DNA of 23,520 nt from Spirochaetaceae bacterium (GCA_028818385.1 JAPPNY010000161.1:1-23520), one strand, 5' to 3'; positions 7,269-15,916 are shown, numbered from the stretch's first letter. Program-made: numbers and translations. Notes: generated from the sequence alone by a model not told the origin.

Positions 7269-8756
7269 CTACTGCGGAACCGGTTGCGCGGCAGTCGCCT
7301 CCATCCCGAACCGTTCGGCGGCCTCCAGGGTCTCCCGAACGTCGTCCCAGGTCGTGGTGTGGTTGATGATGCAGAGCCTGAGCGCGAACGTCCCATGGAG
7401 CAGGGTCGACGACAGGAATGCCCGGTCTTCCCAGAACATGCGGGCGAGCACCTTGCGGTTGATCTGTTCCAGATTCTCCTCGTCCAGGTCGGCGCCAGCC
7501 GGGTTGATCCGGAAACAGACGATCCCCAAGGATATCGGAGTCAGCATCTCCAGAGTCGGGCTCTCGCCAATATAGTCCTGGGCGCGCCCGGCAAGTCTCA
7601 TCCCCTTCTCCACCGCGCGCCGGAATGCCGCCATCCCGAAGGTCTGGATCGACATCCACACCTTCAAGGCGCGGAACGAGCGGCTGAGTTGCAGGCCGCG
7701 ATCCGAGATGTTCGGGTGGTTCGCACCCCACACCGTATCCTGGAGCATGTCGTGGTGCACCTCGAACGCGTGCTCGAGCGTGCCGGCGTCCTTCACGAGC
7801 AAGCCGCCCACCTCGTACGGTTGGAACAGCCACTTGTGCGGGTCGAGCCCGACCGAGTCGGCGCGCTCGATCCCACCGAGGAGCCGCTTGCCCCGCTCGG
7901 TCACCGCCGCGAAACCGCCGTACGTGGCGTCGACGTGCAGCCAGATGCCTTCCGACTCGCAGTAGTCCGCCACCGCGGGCAGCGGATCGATGGCTCCCGT
8001 GCTGCCCGCTCCGGCGTTGGCGCAAATCGCGATGGGGTCGAGCCCCGCGGCGCGGTCGTCGGCCACGGCGCGCGCCAGCAGTCCCACGTCCAGGCGGAAG
8101 CGCTCATCGCTCGGCAGCAGGCGGATGCGATCCGGCCGGACGCCGATGACCCTGGCCGCTCGCACGTGCGCGCTATGGCTCTGGTCGCTCATGTACACGG
8201 TTGCCCGCTCGGGGTGGCCGGCCGCTTCGCGCGCCGCCACGAAGGCGTCGACGCTGGCCGCCGAGCCCCCGCTCGTCAACAGGCCGCCCGCGCTCTCCGG
8301 GTAGCCGATCCAGCGGCGGAACCAGTCGATCACCACCAGCTCGACCTGGGTCGGACCGCTCGCGACCAGCCAGGTGCAGGCGTTGATGTGATGCGCGGCG
8401 GCCATGAAATCGGCCAACACACCGGGCCAGGTAGGCGACGAGGGGACGAACCCGAAGCACCGCGGGTGATCCAACCGCGTCGCCAACGGGAGGATTCCGC
8501 GGGCCGCCTGCTCGATCACCTCCATCGGCGGCCGGCCCTGCTCCGGGGGTTGGGCCATCAACTGGTGGTCGAGTGCGTCCTTGAACTCCCCGTCCCAGGC
8601 GGGCTCGCCGGACAGGCCCTCGATGCGTTCCACCAGCAGCTCAGCCGTTCTGCGTGCCAGATCGAGCATCAGCTCGGGCGCCATCATCAGGTCATCGCGG
8701 ACTTGGTCGCCGACGTCGGCGAACGGCGTCGCGGCTACTCCGATGTCACGACTCAT
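7269..8756 (-). CDS. Group II pyridoxal-phosphate-dependent amino-acid decarboxylase
   Basis: This 495-residue enzyme belongs to the aromatic-L-amino-acid/glutamate decarboxylase superfamily, which removes the alpha-carboxyl from an amino acid in the cytoplasm. Landmarks in order are HPRCFGFVPSSP (97-108), SGGSAASVDAF (162-172), H194 as the probable PLP-stacking His, HVDATYGG (274-281, D276 binding the pyridine nitrogen) and DPHKW (305-309) with K308 as the Schiff-base lysine. The common family form is HVDAAYGG, so A278T is a minor variation. The length is normal. The ATG has GGAGG 7 nt upstream. The gene stands alone, convergent with the MFS gene. Tyrosine, tryptophan, DOPA, or 2,4-diaminobutyrate-like substrates are all possible. 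Confidence 0.88.
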   Translation of the reverse strand: MSRDIGVAATPFADVGDQVRDDLMMAPELMLDLARRTAELLVERIEGLSGEPAWDGEFKDALDHQLMAQPPEQGRPPMEVIEQAARGILPLATRLDHPRCFGFVPSSPTWPGVLADFMAAAHHINACTWLVASGPTQVELVVIDWFRRWIGYPESAGGLLTSGGSAASVDAFVAAREAAGHPERATVYMSDQSHSAHVRAARVIGVRPDRIRLLPSDERFRLDVGLLARAVADDRAAGLDPIAICANAGAGSTGAIDPLPAVADYCESEGIWLHVDATYGGFAAVTERGKRLLGGIERADSVGLDPHKWLFQPYEVGGLLVKDAGTLEHAFEVHHDMLQDTVWGANHPNISDRGLQLSRSFRALKVWMSIQTFGMAAFRRAVEKGMRLAGRAQDYIGESPTLEMLTPISLGIVCFRINPAGADLDEENLEQINRKVLARMFWEDRAFLSSTLLHGTFALRLCIINHTTTWDDVRETLEAAERFGMEATAAQPVPQ

Positions 8757-8841
8757 GAACTCTCCTCCGGCAACGGGGGCGTAATGCGGGCTGCTCCCGA
8801 CGTCACCGCCGGGTGCCGGTCATCCCAGACCGTCCGACGAG

Positions 8842-8871
8842 ACTACACCATCACTTGCACGCGATCGTCAA
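8842..8871 (-). promoter_or_regulatory. Possible promoter of the PLP decarboxylase
   Basis: Read on the minus strand, TTGACG (8871-8866) is followed after 18 bp by TGTAGT (8847-8842). This would start transcription about 80 nt before the decarboxylase ATG. The -35 match is good and the -10 match is moderate (4 of 6). Confidence 0.35.
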
Positions 8872-8940
8872 CAGAACGGGCAGTTTGCCATTGTCGCAGT
8901 ACAGCCATCGCCGCGGCGCCAGCCAGACCCCGTTTCGGTT

Positions 8941-10026
8941 CTACCCGCCGACCTCCACGCGCAGCATTTCGGCGGCCAGCACCTCGGAGCGGAGCTTGTC
9001 GTACACGTCGTCGATGGAGATGTTCCAGTAGGTCCCGGGCGAGAAGCCGCAGTCCGGGTGCAGGACCACGCGCTCGGGCTCGACCACCTCCAGCACCTTG
9101 CGGACGTGGCCGGCCACCTCCTCCGGCGTTTCGGCGCCGTGCTGCTTGGCCGTCAGGCAGCCGCAGCCCACCTGCATGCGGGCCGGCAATCGTCGCAGCA
9201 GCTCGCGGTCGTACTCGTCCATGTCGCGCAGCTCGAACATCGTCATGTCGACGTTCAGCTCCTGCAGCGCGGGCAGCAGGTGGTCGTAGCCGAGCCGCCG
9301 CTCCGCGCCCACGTTCCGCTTGCCGCACAGGTGCAGGGAGGTGTGGATGCCGTCGATCCCCTCGACCACGCGGTTGAACGAATCGACCGCACAGGCCAGC
9401 TCCTCCCGGAACTCCTCCGAGTCCGGATCCTCCGCGTACGGCGAGCCGATGCTCGTGTCGTCGAAGCCCACAAAGCGGATGCCGGCGCGCGCCATGAGCC
9501 GGACCTCGTTGCGGATGATCGGCACCAGCGTCTCCACCACGGCGCGTCGGTCGGGGTACGCCTCCCCCGAGCGCTCCTCCTGCCAGTGCACCTGCGCGAT
9601 GTGGTACGGCGTCGGTATCGCCACGCGCACGGGCTTGCTGGTGTGCGCCGAGAGGCGCGTGCCCTCGCGGGCGAACAGCCCTTCGTCGAATGGCTCGATC
9701 CGCCCGGTGATCGTGTAGCCGACGTAGCCGTCGTGGACGCCGTCGTCGACGAACGCCTTGTGCAGCTCGAAGCCGGACACCATGTCGGCGATGATCCCGA
9801 GGTAGGACTTGCGCCGCCATTCGCCGTCGGAGATCACGTCGACGCCGGCCGCCTCCTGCAGGGCGGCCACGTACGGGATCGACCGGTCCATCAGCTCCAG
9901 GAGCTCGGCGTCGGACACTTCGCGGCCGGCCGCCCGTTCCTCCAGGTAGCGGTCGACGCGCTCGCGGAAGAACCACGGCCGGGTGATCGATCCGACCACG
10001 GTGGTCGGAAACAGCGTGTCCCACAC
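8941..10026 (-). CDS. Stand-alone MetE C-terminal-like (cobalamin-independent methionine synthase family) protein
   Basis: The 361-residue protein starts with LFPTTVVGS, the opening of the catalytic MetE C-terminal barrel. It has the zinc ligands in order: H232 and C234 in LHLCGK, E265 in MFELRD and C326 in HPDCGF. The barrel is intact, but the N-terminal half of classical MetE (about 750 residues) is absent. Short homologues of this kind transfer methyl groups to homocysteine or other thiols in some lineages; donor and acceptor here are unknown. The frame is open far upstream, inside the ThuA-like gene, but the GTG at 10026, 8 bp after that gene's stop, places LFPTTVVGS at the correct N-terminal position. 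No clear Shine-Dalgarno is seen. It is the last gene of the sulfatase-PhyH-ThuA operon. Confidence 0.82.
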   Translation of the reverse strand: MWDTLFPTTVVGSITRPWFFRERVDRYLEERAAGREVSDAELLELMDRSIPYVAALQEAAGVDVISDGEWRRKSYLGIIADMVSGFELHKAFVDDGVHDGYVGYTITGRIEPFDEGLFAREGTRLSAHTSKPVRVAIPTPYHIAQVHWQEERSGEAYPDRRAVVETLVPIIRNEVRLMARAGIRFVGFDDTSIGSPYAEDPDSEEFREELACAVDSFNRVVEGIDGIHTSLHLCGKRNVGAERRLGYDHLLPALQELNVDMTMFELRDMDEYDRELLRRLPARMQVGCGCLTAKQHGAETPEEVAGHVRKVLEVVEPERVVLHPDCGFSPGTYWNISIDDVYDKLRSEVLAAEMLRVEVGG

Positions 10027-10034
10027 GGCGCCGT

Positions 10035-10832
10035 TTACGCGCCGTCCGCGCCGGACTCCGTCGGGTGCTTGAGCTTGCCCACGTCGTAGTCCTTGGCGGA
10101 GAGCTCCTCGAACGGCTCCTTCTCGTTGGGCGTCCCGACGATAGTCACCATCTCGTCGTTGCCGGAGAAGGCGCACCAGCGGACGCCGTTGGTGAGCACG
10201 TGCAGCACCCCTGGGTGATGGAAGATCGGGAAGGTCTCGTGGCCGGGCCGAAAATAGAAGATGCGCCCCTGCCCGCGGTGCCAGACCGCGCCGCTGCGGA
10301 ACACCTCGCCTCCCTCGAACCAGCTCACGAACAACAGCTCGTCCGGATCGGGGATGTCGAAGAACTCGCCGTACATCTCCGCGTTGGGGATCTCGATGAA
10401 GCGCCCGCAGCCGCGCGTGATCGGATGGTTCGGGCTCACCACCCACAGCCGCTCGCGCTCGGCCGCCTCCCGCCACGTCAGGCTGCAGGTGGTGCCCATC
10501 AGGCGCTTGAAGATCTTCGAGTAGTGGCCGGAGTGCAGGACGATCAGCCCCATGCCGCGCAGGACGCGCTCCTGCACGCGGTCGACGATGTCGTCACGCA
10601 CCTTGGCGTGGGCGGCGTGGCCCCACCAGATGAGCACGTCGGTGGCGTCGAGCACCTCTTCGGTCAAGCCGTGATCGGGCTGGTCGAGGGTGGCGGTGCG
10701 GACCTCCAGCCCCTCCTGACCGCGCAGGTGGCCGGCGATCTGCTCGTGGATGCCGTCGGGATAGATGCTGCGAACGAACTCGTTGTCGCGTTCGTGGACG
10801 AACTCGTTCCAGACGGTGACGCGTAGGCCCAT
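10035..10832 (-). CDS. ThuA-like (trehalose-utilization-type) protein
   Basis: This 265-residue protein matches the ThuA family, a glutamine-amidotransferase-like fold found in sugar catabolism loci. Recognisable parts are the N-terminal [10 protein letters not shown] (5-14), [11 protein letters not shown] (65-75), the turn [11 protein letters not shown] (96-106), NHPITRG (135-141) and RPGHETFP (195-202). The nucleophile position of true amidotransferases appears not to be a Cys (HSGH), as is common for ThuA proteins. In rhizobia ThuA with ThuB is linked to 3-keto-trehalose formation; that role cannot be assumed here. The ATG has a strong AGGAGGA 9 nt upstream, overlapping the end of the PhyH gene, and the gap to PhyH is 2-3 bp. 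This indicates operon transcription and probable translational coupling. Confidence 0.85.
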   Translation of the reverse strand: MGLRVTVWNEFVHERDNEFVRSIYPDGIHEQIAGHLRGQEGLEVRTATLDQPDHGLTEEVLDATDVLIWWGHAAHAKVRDDIVDRVQERVLRGMGLIVLHSGHYSKIFKRLMGTTCSLTWREAAERERLWVVSPNHPITRGCGRFIEIPNAEMYGEFFDIPDPDELLFVSWFEGGEVFRSGAVWHRGQGRIFYFRPGHETFPIFHHPGVLHVLTNGVRWCAFSGNDEMVTIVGTPNEKEPFEELSAKDYDVGKLKHPTESGADGA

Positions 10833-10835
10833 GGT

Positions 10836-11852
10836 TCAGATTCCTCCTGGTACGGACTGCCCGCACACCAGCGGCCACGCGCGGTTGCCGGTCAGCTTGC
10901 CGTTGCGAATGTGGTAGCCCTCCGCCGTGACCTTCGCGAAGCGGGTCGCGTCGGGGCGCGGGCGGTCGAACTCGCCCAAGCGGGCGCGGGCGTCGATGTA
11001 GTGCAGCGCCCAGCCGCATCTGGGCTTGGCGCTCTCATTGGGGCCGGTGGCGTGCAGGACCCAGCGGTCGTGCACGGCCAGGTCGCCGGGCTCCAGGGTG
11101 ACGATCTCCGCCGCGTCGAGCAGCTCGCGGGAGAGGCCATCGGGGCCCAGGTCGTCGAAGTCGAAGCGGCCGTAGCCGGCGGCCTCCGGGCCGGCGTCCA
11201 GCGGGATGTAGTGGAACGGCCCGTTCTCCTCGGTCACCGCGTCCAGGGCGAGCCAGCAGGTCACCGTGCGGCGGTCGAACTGGAAGAAGCCGTCCTGGTG
11301 GAAGCGGTTGGCGCCATGGTACGGCGGGTCGTCGTTGAGGGCGCCCTTGGCGAAGATGTGGTCGAACCAGAGCCTGGCGTCCGGGGCCAGCACTTCTCTG
11401 AGCACCTCGGCGATGCGGGGATGGACGGCCGCCTGGGCGAATGTTTCGTCGCAGTCGGCCAGCCCGTTGATCTGGCCGGAGAAGGCAGCCCAGGCGGTCC
11501 CGTTCGACACGGCCTGCCGGCGCTCGGCCGGATCGACAGACCGGCGGCGCTTCGGGTAGATCCGGTTCTGGCGCCGCAGATGGCGAGAGGAGACCTCGAT
11601 CTCGGGAAAGTCGGGGAGCCGGCGGCGGACCTCGTTGAATTGCGCCGTCGGGTCCGGCGCGCCCGGCATGGGATGCTCGGCCTCGATTCGCTCGGACTCC
11701 TCCTGGTAGCGGCGCTGGTAGGCGTCGTGGTCGGCCACGATCGCGTCGGCGCGCTCGTGGAGCTCCGCCACCTCGGAGGGTTTGAAGGCTGCCCGCACCA
11801 CCATGAATCCCTTGCGCGCGAACTCCCTGTCGGCGACCTCGTGCAGCTCCAT
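10836..11852 (-). CDS. Phytanoyl-CoA dioxygenase (PhyH) family protein
   Basis: This 338-residue Fe(II)/2-oxoglutarate oxygenase carries the iron motif HQD (H185, D187) in NRFHQDGFFQFD. The distal ligand H267 lies in RWVLHATGPNES, and the 2-oxoglutarate Arg is probably R278 in KPRCGW. PhyH-family enzymes hydroxylate varied small molecules, so phytanoyl-CoA need not be the substrate. The frame is open to 11909, but the ATG at 11852 was chosen because AGGAGG lies 10 nt upstream and the protein then begins MELHEVADREFARKGF, a typical PhyH N-terminus. It is 32 bp downstream of the sulfatase and just ahead of the ThuA-like gene. The context suggests hydroxylation of a product or substrate of the sulfatase pathway. 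Confidence 0.87.
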   Translation of the reverse strand: MELHEVADREFARKGFMVVRAAFKPSEVAELHERADAIVADHDAYQRRYQEESERIEAEHPMPGAPDPTAQFNEVRRRLPDFPEIEVSSRHLRRQNRIYPKRRRSVDPAERRQAVSNGTAWAAFSGQINGLADCDETFAQAAVHPRIAEVLREVLAPDARLWFDHIFAKGALNDDPPYHGANRFHQDGFFQFDRRTVTCWLALDAVTEENGPFHYIPLDAGPEAAGYGRFDFDDLGPDGLSRELLDAAEIVTLEPGDLAVHDRWVLHATGPNESAKPRCGWALHYIDARARLGEFDRPRPDATRFAKVTAEGYHIRNGKLTGNRAWPLVCGQSVPGGI

Positions 11853-11884
11853 GCGATGTCCGCCTCCTGCTCGACTGTACCCGA

Positions 11885-13363
11885 TCAGCGGCCGACCGGC
11901 CGCTCCCACGTGGGCGCCTCGTCCGGGGTCGGCGAGTTGGCGAAGATGCCGCGCGCGATCACGGCCTCCCGGCCGCCCGCGTCCGAGACCTTGCGCCGCT
12001 GGTCGGCATGCGCGCGCGCGTCGGCCTCCTCCGGGTCGACGATAGCGCGCAACCGCCGCTCGAACCCGCGCACGGTCTCCGCGTGCTCGGGCCGGCCGGC
12101 CAGGTCGTGGACTTCGTCCGGGTCGGCGGCCAGGTCGAAGAGCTGCGGGCGCATGCCGACGTAGTGGACGTACTTGTAGCGGCGGTCGCGCAGCAGGTAG
12201 ACCGCGCGGCGGAAGCCCACGGCATGGTGCTCGGCGAACACCGTGCGGTCGCAGTCACCGCCAGCGGCCAGGGCGAGAAGGTCTTCTCCCGGCAGCGGCT
12301 TGTCGGCGCGCCACTCGTCCGCGAGCGGGCAACCGGTCGCGCTGAGGACCGTGGGGAAGCAGTCGACCAGGCTGACCGGGGTGGCGACGGTGCGGCCGGC
12401 GGGCACGTCGGGACCGGCCATGATCAGGGGCACGGCGGCCGACTCGTCGTACATGGTCAGCTTGCCGGTCAGCCCGCGCGCGCCCATCGACTCGCCGTGG
12501 TCGGAGGTGTAGAGAACACGCGTGCGGTCCCTCAGGCCGCAGTCGTCGAGCGCGGCCAGCACGCGGCCAATCTGCTCGTCCAGGTGGGTGCAGGCGGCCA
12601 GGTACGCCCGCCGGAAGATCGAGAGTTGCTCAGGCGTAAGCGGTTCGTTCAGGTTCAGGACGCCGCGCACCCCGTCGATCGCCGGGTGGTCGGGCCAGTC
12701 GGCCGGGTCCTCCTGCGGCATCGGCCGCACCGCGCCGGGGTCGTAGCGTTCGAAGTGCCCGGGTGGTCCGACGTAGGGCGGATGCGGACAGACGAACCCC
12801 ACGAACAGCACCCACGGCCGGCGGTCGCCGGCATGGGCGTGCAGCCAGTCGACGGCGTTGTCGGCGTTGCGCACGTCGTAGGCCAGGTAACTCGACTCGC
12901 CGGGGCCGGCGTCCAGCACGCCGGCGCGCGCGTTGCGGACCGGAGAATCCTCGCGCAGGCAGCCGAGCAGGTCGCCCTCCCCGTCCACCACGTGCAGCGG
13001 CTCGATCTCGCGCGCGAAGCCGTTGTCGTCGCCGCCACGGAAGTGGAGCTTGCCGATCGAGTCGCACGTCAGGCCGTGCCGGGCCAGATGGTGGCCCCAG
13101 CTCGGCACCCGCCCGTCGTACCCGTGGGCGTTGTCCCAGTAGCCGATGTCGTGCACGTAGCGGCCGGTGGCGAGCGAGGCGCGCGCCGGCACGCACAGCG
13201 GGCAGTTGGTGTAGGCGGAGGTGAAGCGGGTGCCGGCGGCGGCCAGCCGGTCCAGGTTGGGGGTGATGCCGTCGCCGCCGTAGCAGCCGGTGCCGCGCAG
13301 GTTGTGCTGGTCGGAGAGGATGAACAGCAGGTTGGCGGGTGGAACGGCGTGGAATTCTGGCAC
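11885..13363 (-). CDS. Formylglycine-dependent sulfatase
   Basis: The 492-residue protein hydrolyses sulfate esters. Its N-terminal metal motif is SDQHN (17-21). The sulfatase signature is CVPARASLATG (57-67), a Cys-type C-x-P-x-R site in which C57 would be converted to formylglycine. Further active-site pieces are GKLHF and SDHGESMG. A Cys-type site needs a formylglycine-generating enzyme, or an anaerobic maturase, encoded elsewhere. No signal peptide is visible (MPEFHAVPPANLLFILSD leads straight into the fold), suggesting a cytoplasmic enzyme acting on imported substrate. The GTG at 13363 has no clear Shine-Dalgarno but follows a good promoter with a short leader. It is the first gene of the operon with PhyH, ThuA-like and MetE-like. 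The C-terminus (GGREAVIARG) resembles heparan- or choline-sulfatase relatives, but substrate is unknown. Confidence 0.9.
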   Translation of the reverse strand: MPEFHAVPPANLLFILSDQHNLRGTGCYGGDGITPNLDRLAAAGTRFTSAYTNCPLCVPARASLATGRYVHDIGYWDNAHGYDGRVPSWGHHLARHGLTCDSIGKLHFRGGDDNGFAREIEPLHVVDGEGDLLGCLREDSPVRNARAGVLDAGPGESSYLAYDVRNADNAVDWLHAHAGDRRPWVLFVGFVCPHPPYVGPPGHFERYDPGAVRPMPQEDPADWPDHPAIDGVRGVLNLNEPLTPEQLSIFRRAYLAACTHLDEQIGRVLAALDDCGLRDRTRVLYTSDHGESMGARGLTGKLTMYDESAAVPLIMAGPDVPAGRTVATPVSLVDCFPTVLSATGCPLADEWRADKPLPGEDLLALAAGGDCDRTVFAEHHAVGFRRAVYLLRDRRYKYVHYVGMRPQLFDLAADPDEVHDLAGRPEHAETVRGFERRLRAIVDPEEADARAHADQRRKVSDAGGREAVIARGIFANSPTPDEAPTWERPVGR

Positions 13364-13386
13364 TGCGGGAGTCGCGATCAGGCGCT

Positions 13387-13414
13387 ACTATACCGCCTCC
13401 ATGGCCTCCTTCAA
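13387..13414 (-). promoter_or_regulatory. Promoter of the sulfatase operon
   Basis: On the minus strand TTGAAG (13414-13409) is followed after 16 bp by TATAGT (13392-13387), giving 4 of 6 and 5 of 6 consensus matches. Transcription would start near 13379, about 16 nt before the sulfatase GTG. The -35 lies inside the first codons of the divergent malate synthase, and the -10 box on the opposite strand reads TACTAT, so both genes may use one AT-rich patch. Confidence 0.45.
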
Positions 13415-15290
13415 CCGAGCCGTGCAGATCCGCGGCGATCTGGCGCGGCAGTACGACGACGTCTACAGCGACACGGCGCTCGACGCCATCGCCGCCCTGG
13501 CCGAGCTCAACGAGCCGCGCCTCGACCTGATGCGCCGGCGCATCGCCCGCCGCGCCGAGCGGGCGCGGGAGCGGCGCCGCATCGATTTCCTGCCGGCCGG
13601 CGCCACGATCGCCGGCACGGACCTCACGGTCGCGGACGCCCGCGCCGGGCGGTTCACCGGCAGCGCCATCCCCGCCGACCTGCAGCGGCAGTGGATCCAG
13701 GGCACCGGACCGGGAGCCAAGCCCGACGCGCCCCTGCCGCGCAGCATCCGCAACGTCGCCTACGCGCTTCTGTCCGGCGCCGACGGCTGGATGTTCGACG
13801 GTGAGGACGCCCTGGGGCAGGTGACGACCATGTCGCTGGACAACCAGCGCAACCTGCGGCTGGGCATCGCGCGCGCGCCGGAGTTCCTCGCTGCCGCCGA
13901 GGGCGTCTCAGGCGAGATGAACGCCTGGGCACAGGGGTTCCTGAAGCGGCCGGTCATCGACGACTGGCGCGCACAGCTCGACTTCACCACCACCATCTTC
14001 CGGGCGCGCGGCCTGCACCTGGACGACCGCCACGTACGCATGGCGGACGGCACCGGTCTCTCGGCCTCGATCGTCGACGCCGCCCTGTACGTGGCGGCCA
14101 ACCACGCGGCGCTGCGGGCGCGCGGCGCCTCCGTCGTCCTCTACCTGCCGAAGATCCAGACCGCGGAGGAGGCGGCCTTCTGGCACCGGCTGCTCGGCGC
14201 GCTGGAGGGACACCTTGGATTGGCCGCCGGCACCGTGAAGACCTACGTCCTGGTCGAGCAGCTCGAAGCCTCCTTTCAACTGATGGAGATCCGCGCCGCG
14301 CTCGGCGAGCGCTTCGTCGGCTTCAACACCGGCCGCTGGGACTACATCAACAGCGTCGCCGACGCGATGGCCTGGGACGACCGCTTCGTCAATCCCAACA
14401 TCGACGGGATCACGATGACCTACGGCTACATGCACGCCTACGAGGACCGCGTGCGCCGCGCCGTGAACACTCCGGACGCGGCAGGAGGCCTTGCCCTCTG
14501 GCAGGGCGGCATGGAGCCCAACATCCCGGTCGGCTCGGCGGAAGGGGTGGAGGCGTCGATGGCCAAGGCGGTCGCCGGCGCGGAGCGCGAACAGCAGGCC
14601 GGCGCCAGCGGCAAGTGGGTCGCCCACTGGAAGATGGTGCACATCGTGCGGCCGGTCTGGGAGCGTGCGGGCGAGCCCAACCAGCTCGGGCGGCAGTTCC
14701 CGCCGCTCACCTACACCGGCGCGGACGCCGACGGACTGCTGGAGCTTGAACCCGCGCCGCGCACGATCCGTGGCGCGCGCGACCTGTTGAGCGTCGCCCT
14801 GCAGTACGGGAACGCCTTCGGCCAGGGCATGCAGGCGGCGGCGCTGAAGCCGGCCGACCACTTCGGCGACGACGACGTGCTCTACCTCATGGAGGACATG
14901 GCGACCGGCGAGATCCGGCTGAGCATCCTGTGGGAGTGGCTGCACAAGGGGGCGGCGCTGACCGATGCCGACCCCGAGTTGGGCGTCGACGCCGGCACGC
15001 GCTTCGACGCCGGCATGTTCGCCCGCCTGCTGGGCGAGGAGTACGCAAAGCTGCTGGCGGCCGCGGACCGCGACGTGCACGAGGACTCGAAGACGACGAC
15101 GCTGCCGATCGCGCGCGAGATCGCCGACACCTACGTCGGCAGCCAGCTCAAGGCGCCGTGGTACATCGACCTGCTCAACCTGAACCTGAACAACCACGAC
15201 CTGGCCGAGGCGCGCGAGCGCATCCGGCGCTACGTCGCGGAGTTCGGGCGCGACGGCACGCGGATCACCGGGAACCTGGACTTCGACTGA
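13401..15290 (+). CDS. aceB: Malate synthase (AceB-like)
   Basis: This enzyme condenses glyoxylate with acetyl-CoA to malate, the second step of the glyoxylate bypass. From the ATG at 13401 it has 629 residues. Malate-synthase landmarks are LVEQLEASFQLMEI (284-297), FNTGRWDYI (308-316), GGMEPNIP and LMEDMATGEIRLSILWEWLH, where D499 is the expected catalytic base. E. coli AceB is about 530 residues and GlcB about 720, so this is an intermediate-length form with added segments near the N- and C-termini. No Shine-Dalgarno precedes the ATG. A TACTAT box at 13386-13391 ends 9 bp before it, suggesting a very short or absent leader. Isocitrate lyase is not in the window, so glyoxylate could come from another route. 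The histidine phosphatase follows after 3 bp. Confidence 0.88.
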   Translation: MASFNRAVQIRGDLARQYDDVYSDTALDAIAALAELNEPRLDLMRRRIARRAERARERRRIDFLPAGATIAGTDLTVADARAGRFTGSAIPADLQRQWIQGTGPGAKPDAPLPRSIRNVAYALLSGADGWMFDGEDALGQVTTMSLDNQRNLRLGIARAPEFLAAAEGVSGEMNAWAQGFLKRPVIDDWRAQLDFTTTIFRARGLHLDDRHVRMADGTGLSASIVDAALYVAANHAALRARGASVVLYLPKIQTAEEAAFWHRLLGALEGHLGLAAGTVKTYVLVEQLEASFQLMEIRAALGERFVGFNTGRWDYINSVADAMAWDDRFVNPNIDGITMTYGYMHAYEDRVRRAVNTPDAAGGLALWQGGMEPNIPVGSAEGVEASMAKAVAGAEREQQAGASGKWVAHWKMVHIVRPVWERAGEPNQLGRQFPPLTYTGADADGLLELEPAPRTIRGARDLLSVALQYGNAFGQGMQAAALKPADHFGDDDVLYLMEDMATGEIRLSILWEWLHKGAALTDADPELGVDAGTRFDAGMFARLLGEEYAKLLAAADRDVHEDSKTTTLPIAREIADTYVGSQLKAPWYIDLLNLNLNNHDLAEARERIRRYVAEFGRDGTRITGNLDFD

Positions 15291-15293
15291 TCC

Positions 15294-15905
15294 GTGACCG
15301 TCTATCTGGCCCGCCACGGGGAGACGGTCTGGAACGCCGAGGGGCGGTACCAGGGCCGGCTCGATTCGCCGCTCACGGACACGGGCCGTGCGCAGGCGCG
15401 CTCGACCGCGGAGACGATGCGCGGTCGCGGCGTCGCGCGCCTGCTGTGCAGCCCGCTCGGACGCGCGCGGGCGACCGCGAGCGTCGTGGAGCGTGCCATC
15501 GGCCTGGCGGCCGAGATCGACGCCGACCTGGCCGAGTCCGACATCGGCCGCTGGGAAGGCTTGACCAGGGACGAGGTGGAGGCGGCCTACCCCGGCGAGC
15601 TGGCCCGGCGCGATGAGGACCGCCTGCACTACCGGCCGCCCGGCGGCGAGTCGCTGGCCGACATGCTGGTGCGGGCGCGCGCAGTAGCCGGCCGGCTGGA
15701 CGGACGCACCACGCTGATCGTCGCCCACTCCGCCATCAACCGCGTCCTGGTGGCGGCCCTGATCGGCTGGGAGGACCGGATGGCGGACATCTACCAGCCG
15801 CACCACGTGATCTACCGCATCGACCGGGGCGGAGGCTCCGCCGCGGTCACCCATCTCGTGGACGGCGCCGCCCATCCCGGCCCCTACACGTCAGGCTGGA
15901 GTTGA
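15294..15905 (+). CDS. Histidine phosphatase (phosphoglycerate mutase-like) family protein
   Basis: The 203-residue protein begins with the RHGE motif (R7, H8, G9, E10 in LARHGETVWN), where H8 is the phosphorylated nucleophile. It has the second histidine in LIVAHSAINR. The middle ESDIGRWEGL is typical of cofactor-dependent phosphatases such as CobC, GpmB and fructose-2,6-bisphosphatase relatives. The substrate cannot be chosen: cobalamin-precursor phosphate, sugar phosphates and nucleotides are all hydrolysed by close relatives. The GTG start is 3 bp after the malate synthase stop, implying co-transcription. Its stop overlaps a TTG that could start the Nudix gene, so the three genes likely form an operon. 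Confidence 0.87.
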   Translation: MTVYLARHGETVWNAEGRYQGRLDSPLTDTGRAQARSTAETMRGRGVARLLCSPLGRARATASVVERAIGLAAEIDADLAESDIGRWEGLTRDEVEAAYPGELARRDEDRLHYRPPGGESLADMLVRARAVAGRLDGRTTLIVAHSAINRVLVAALIGWEDRMADIYQPHHVIYRIDRGGGSAAVTHLVDGAAHPGPYTSGWS

Positions 15906-15916
15906 GCCCGACGCCG

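Noticed and set aside
7263..9377. 704-codon plus-strand open frame
   Set aside because: Antisense to the PLP decarboxylase and MetE-like genes, low-complexity Arg/Ala/Pro content, a product of high GC.
12008..13804. 598-codon plus-strand open frame
   Set aside because: Antisense to the sulfatase and then out of frame with malate synthase; no domain visible.
13908..15875. 655-codon minus-strand open frame
   Set aside because: Antisense to malate synthase and the phosphatase, both of which carry clear catalytic motifs.
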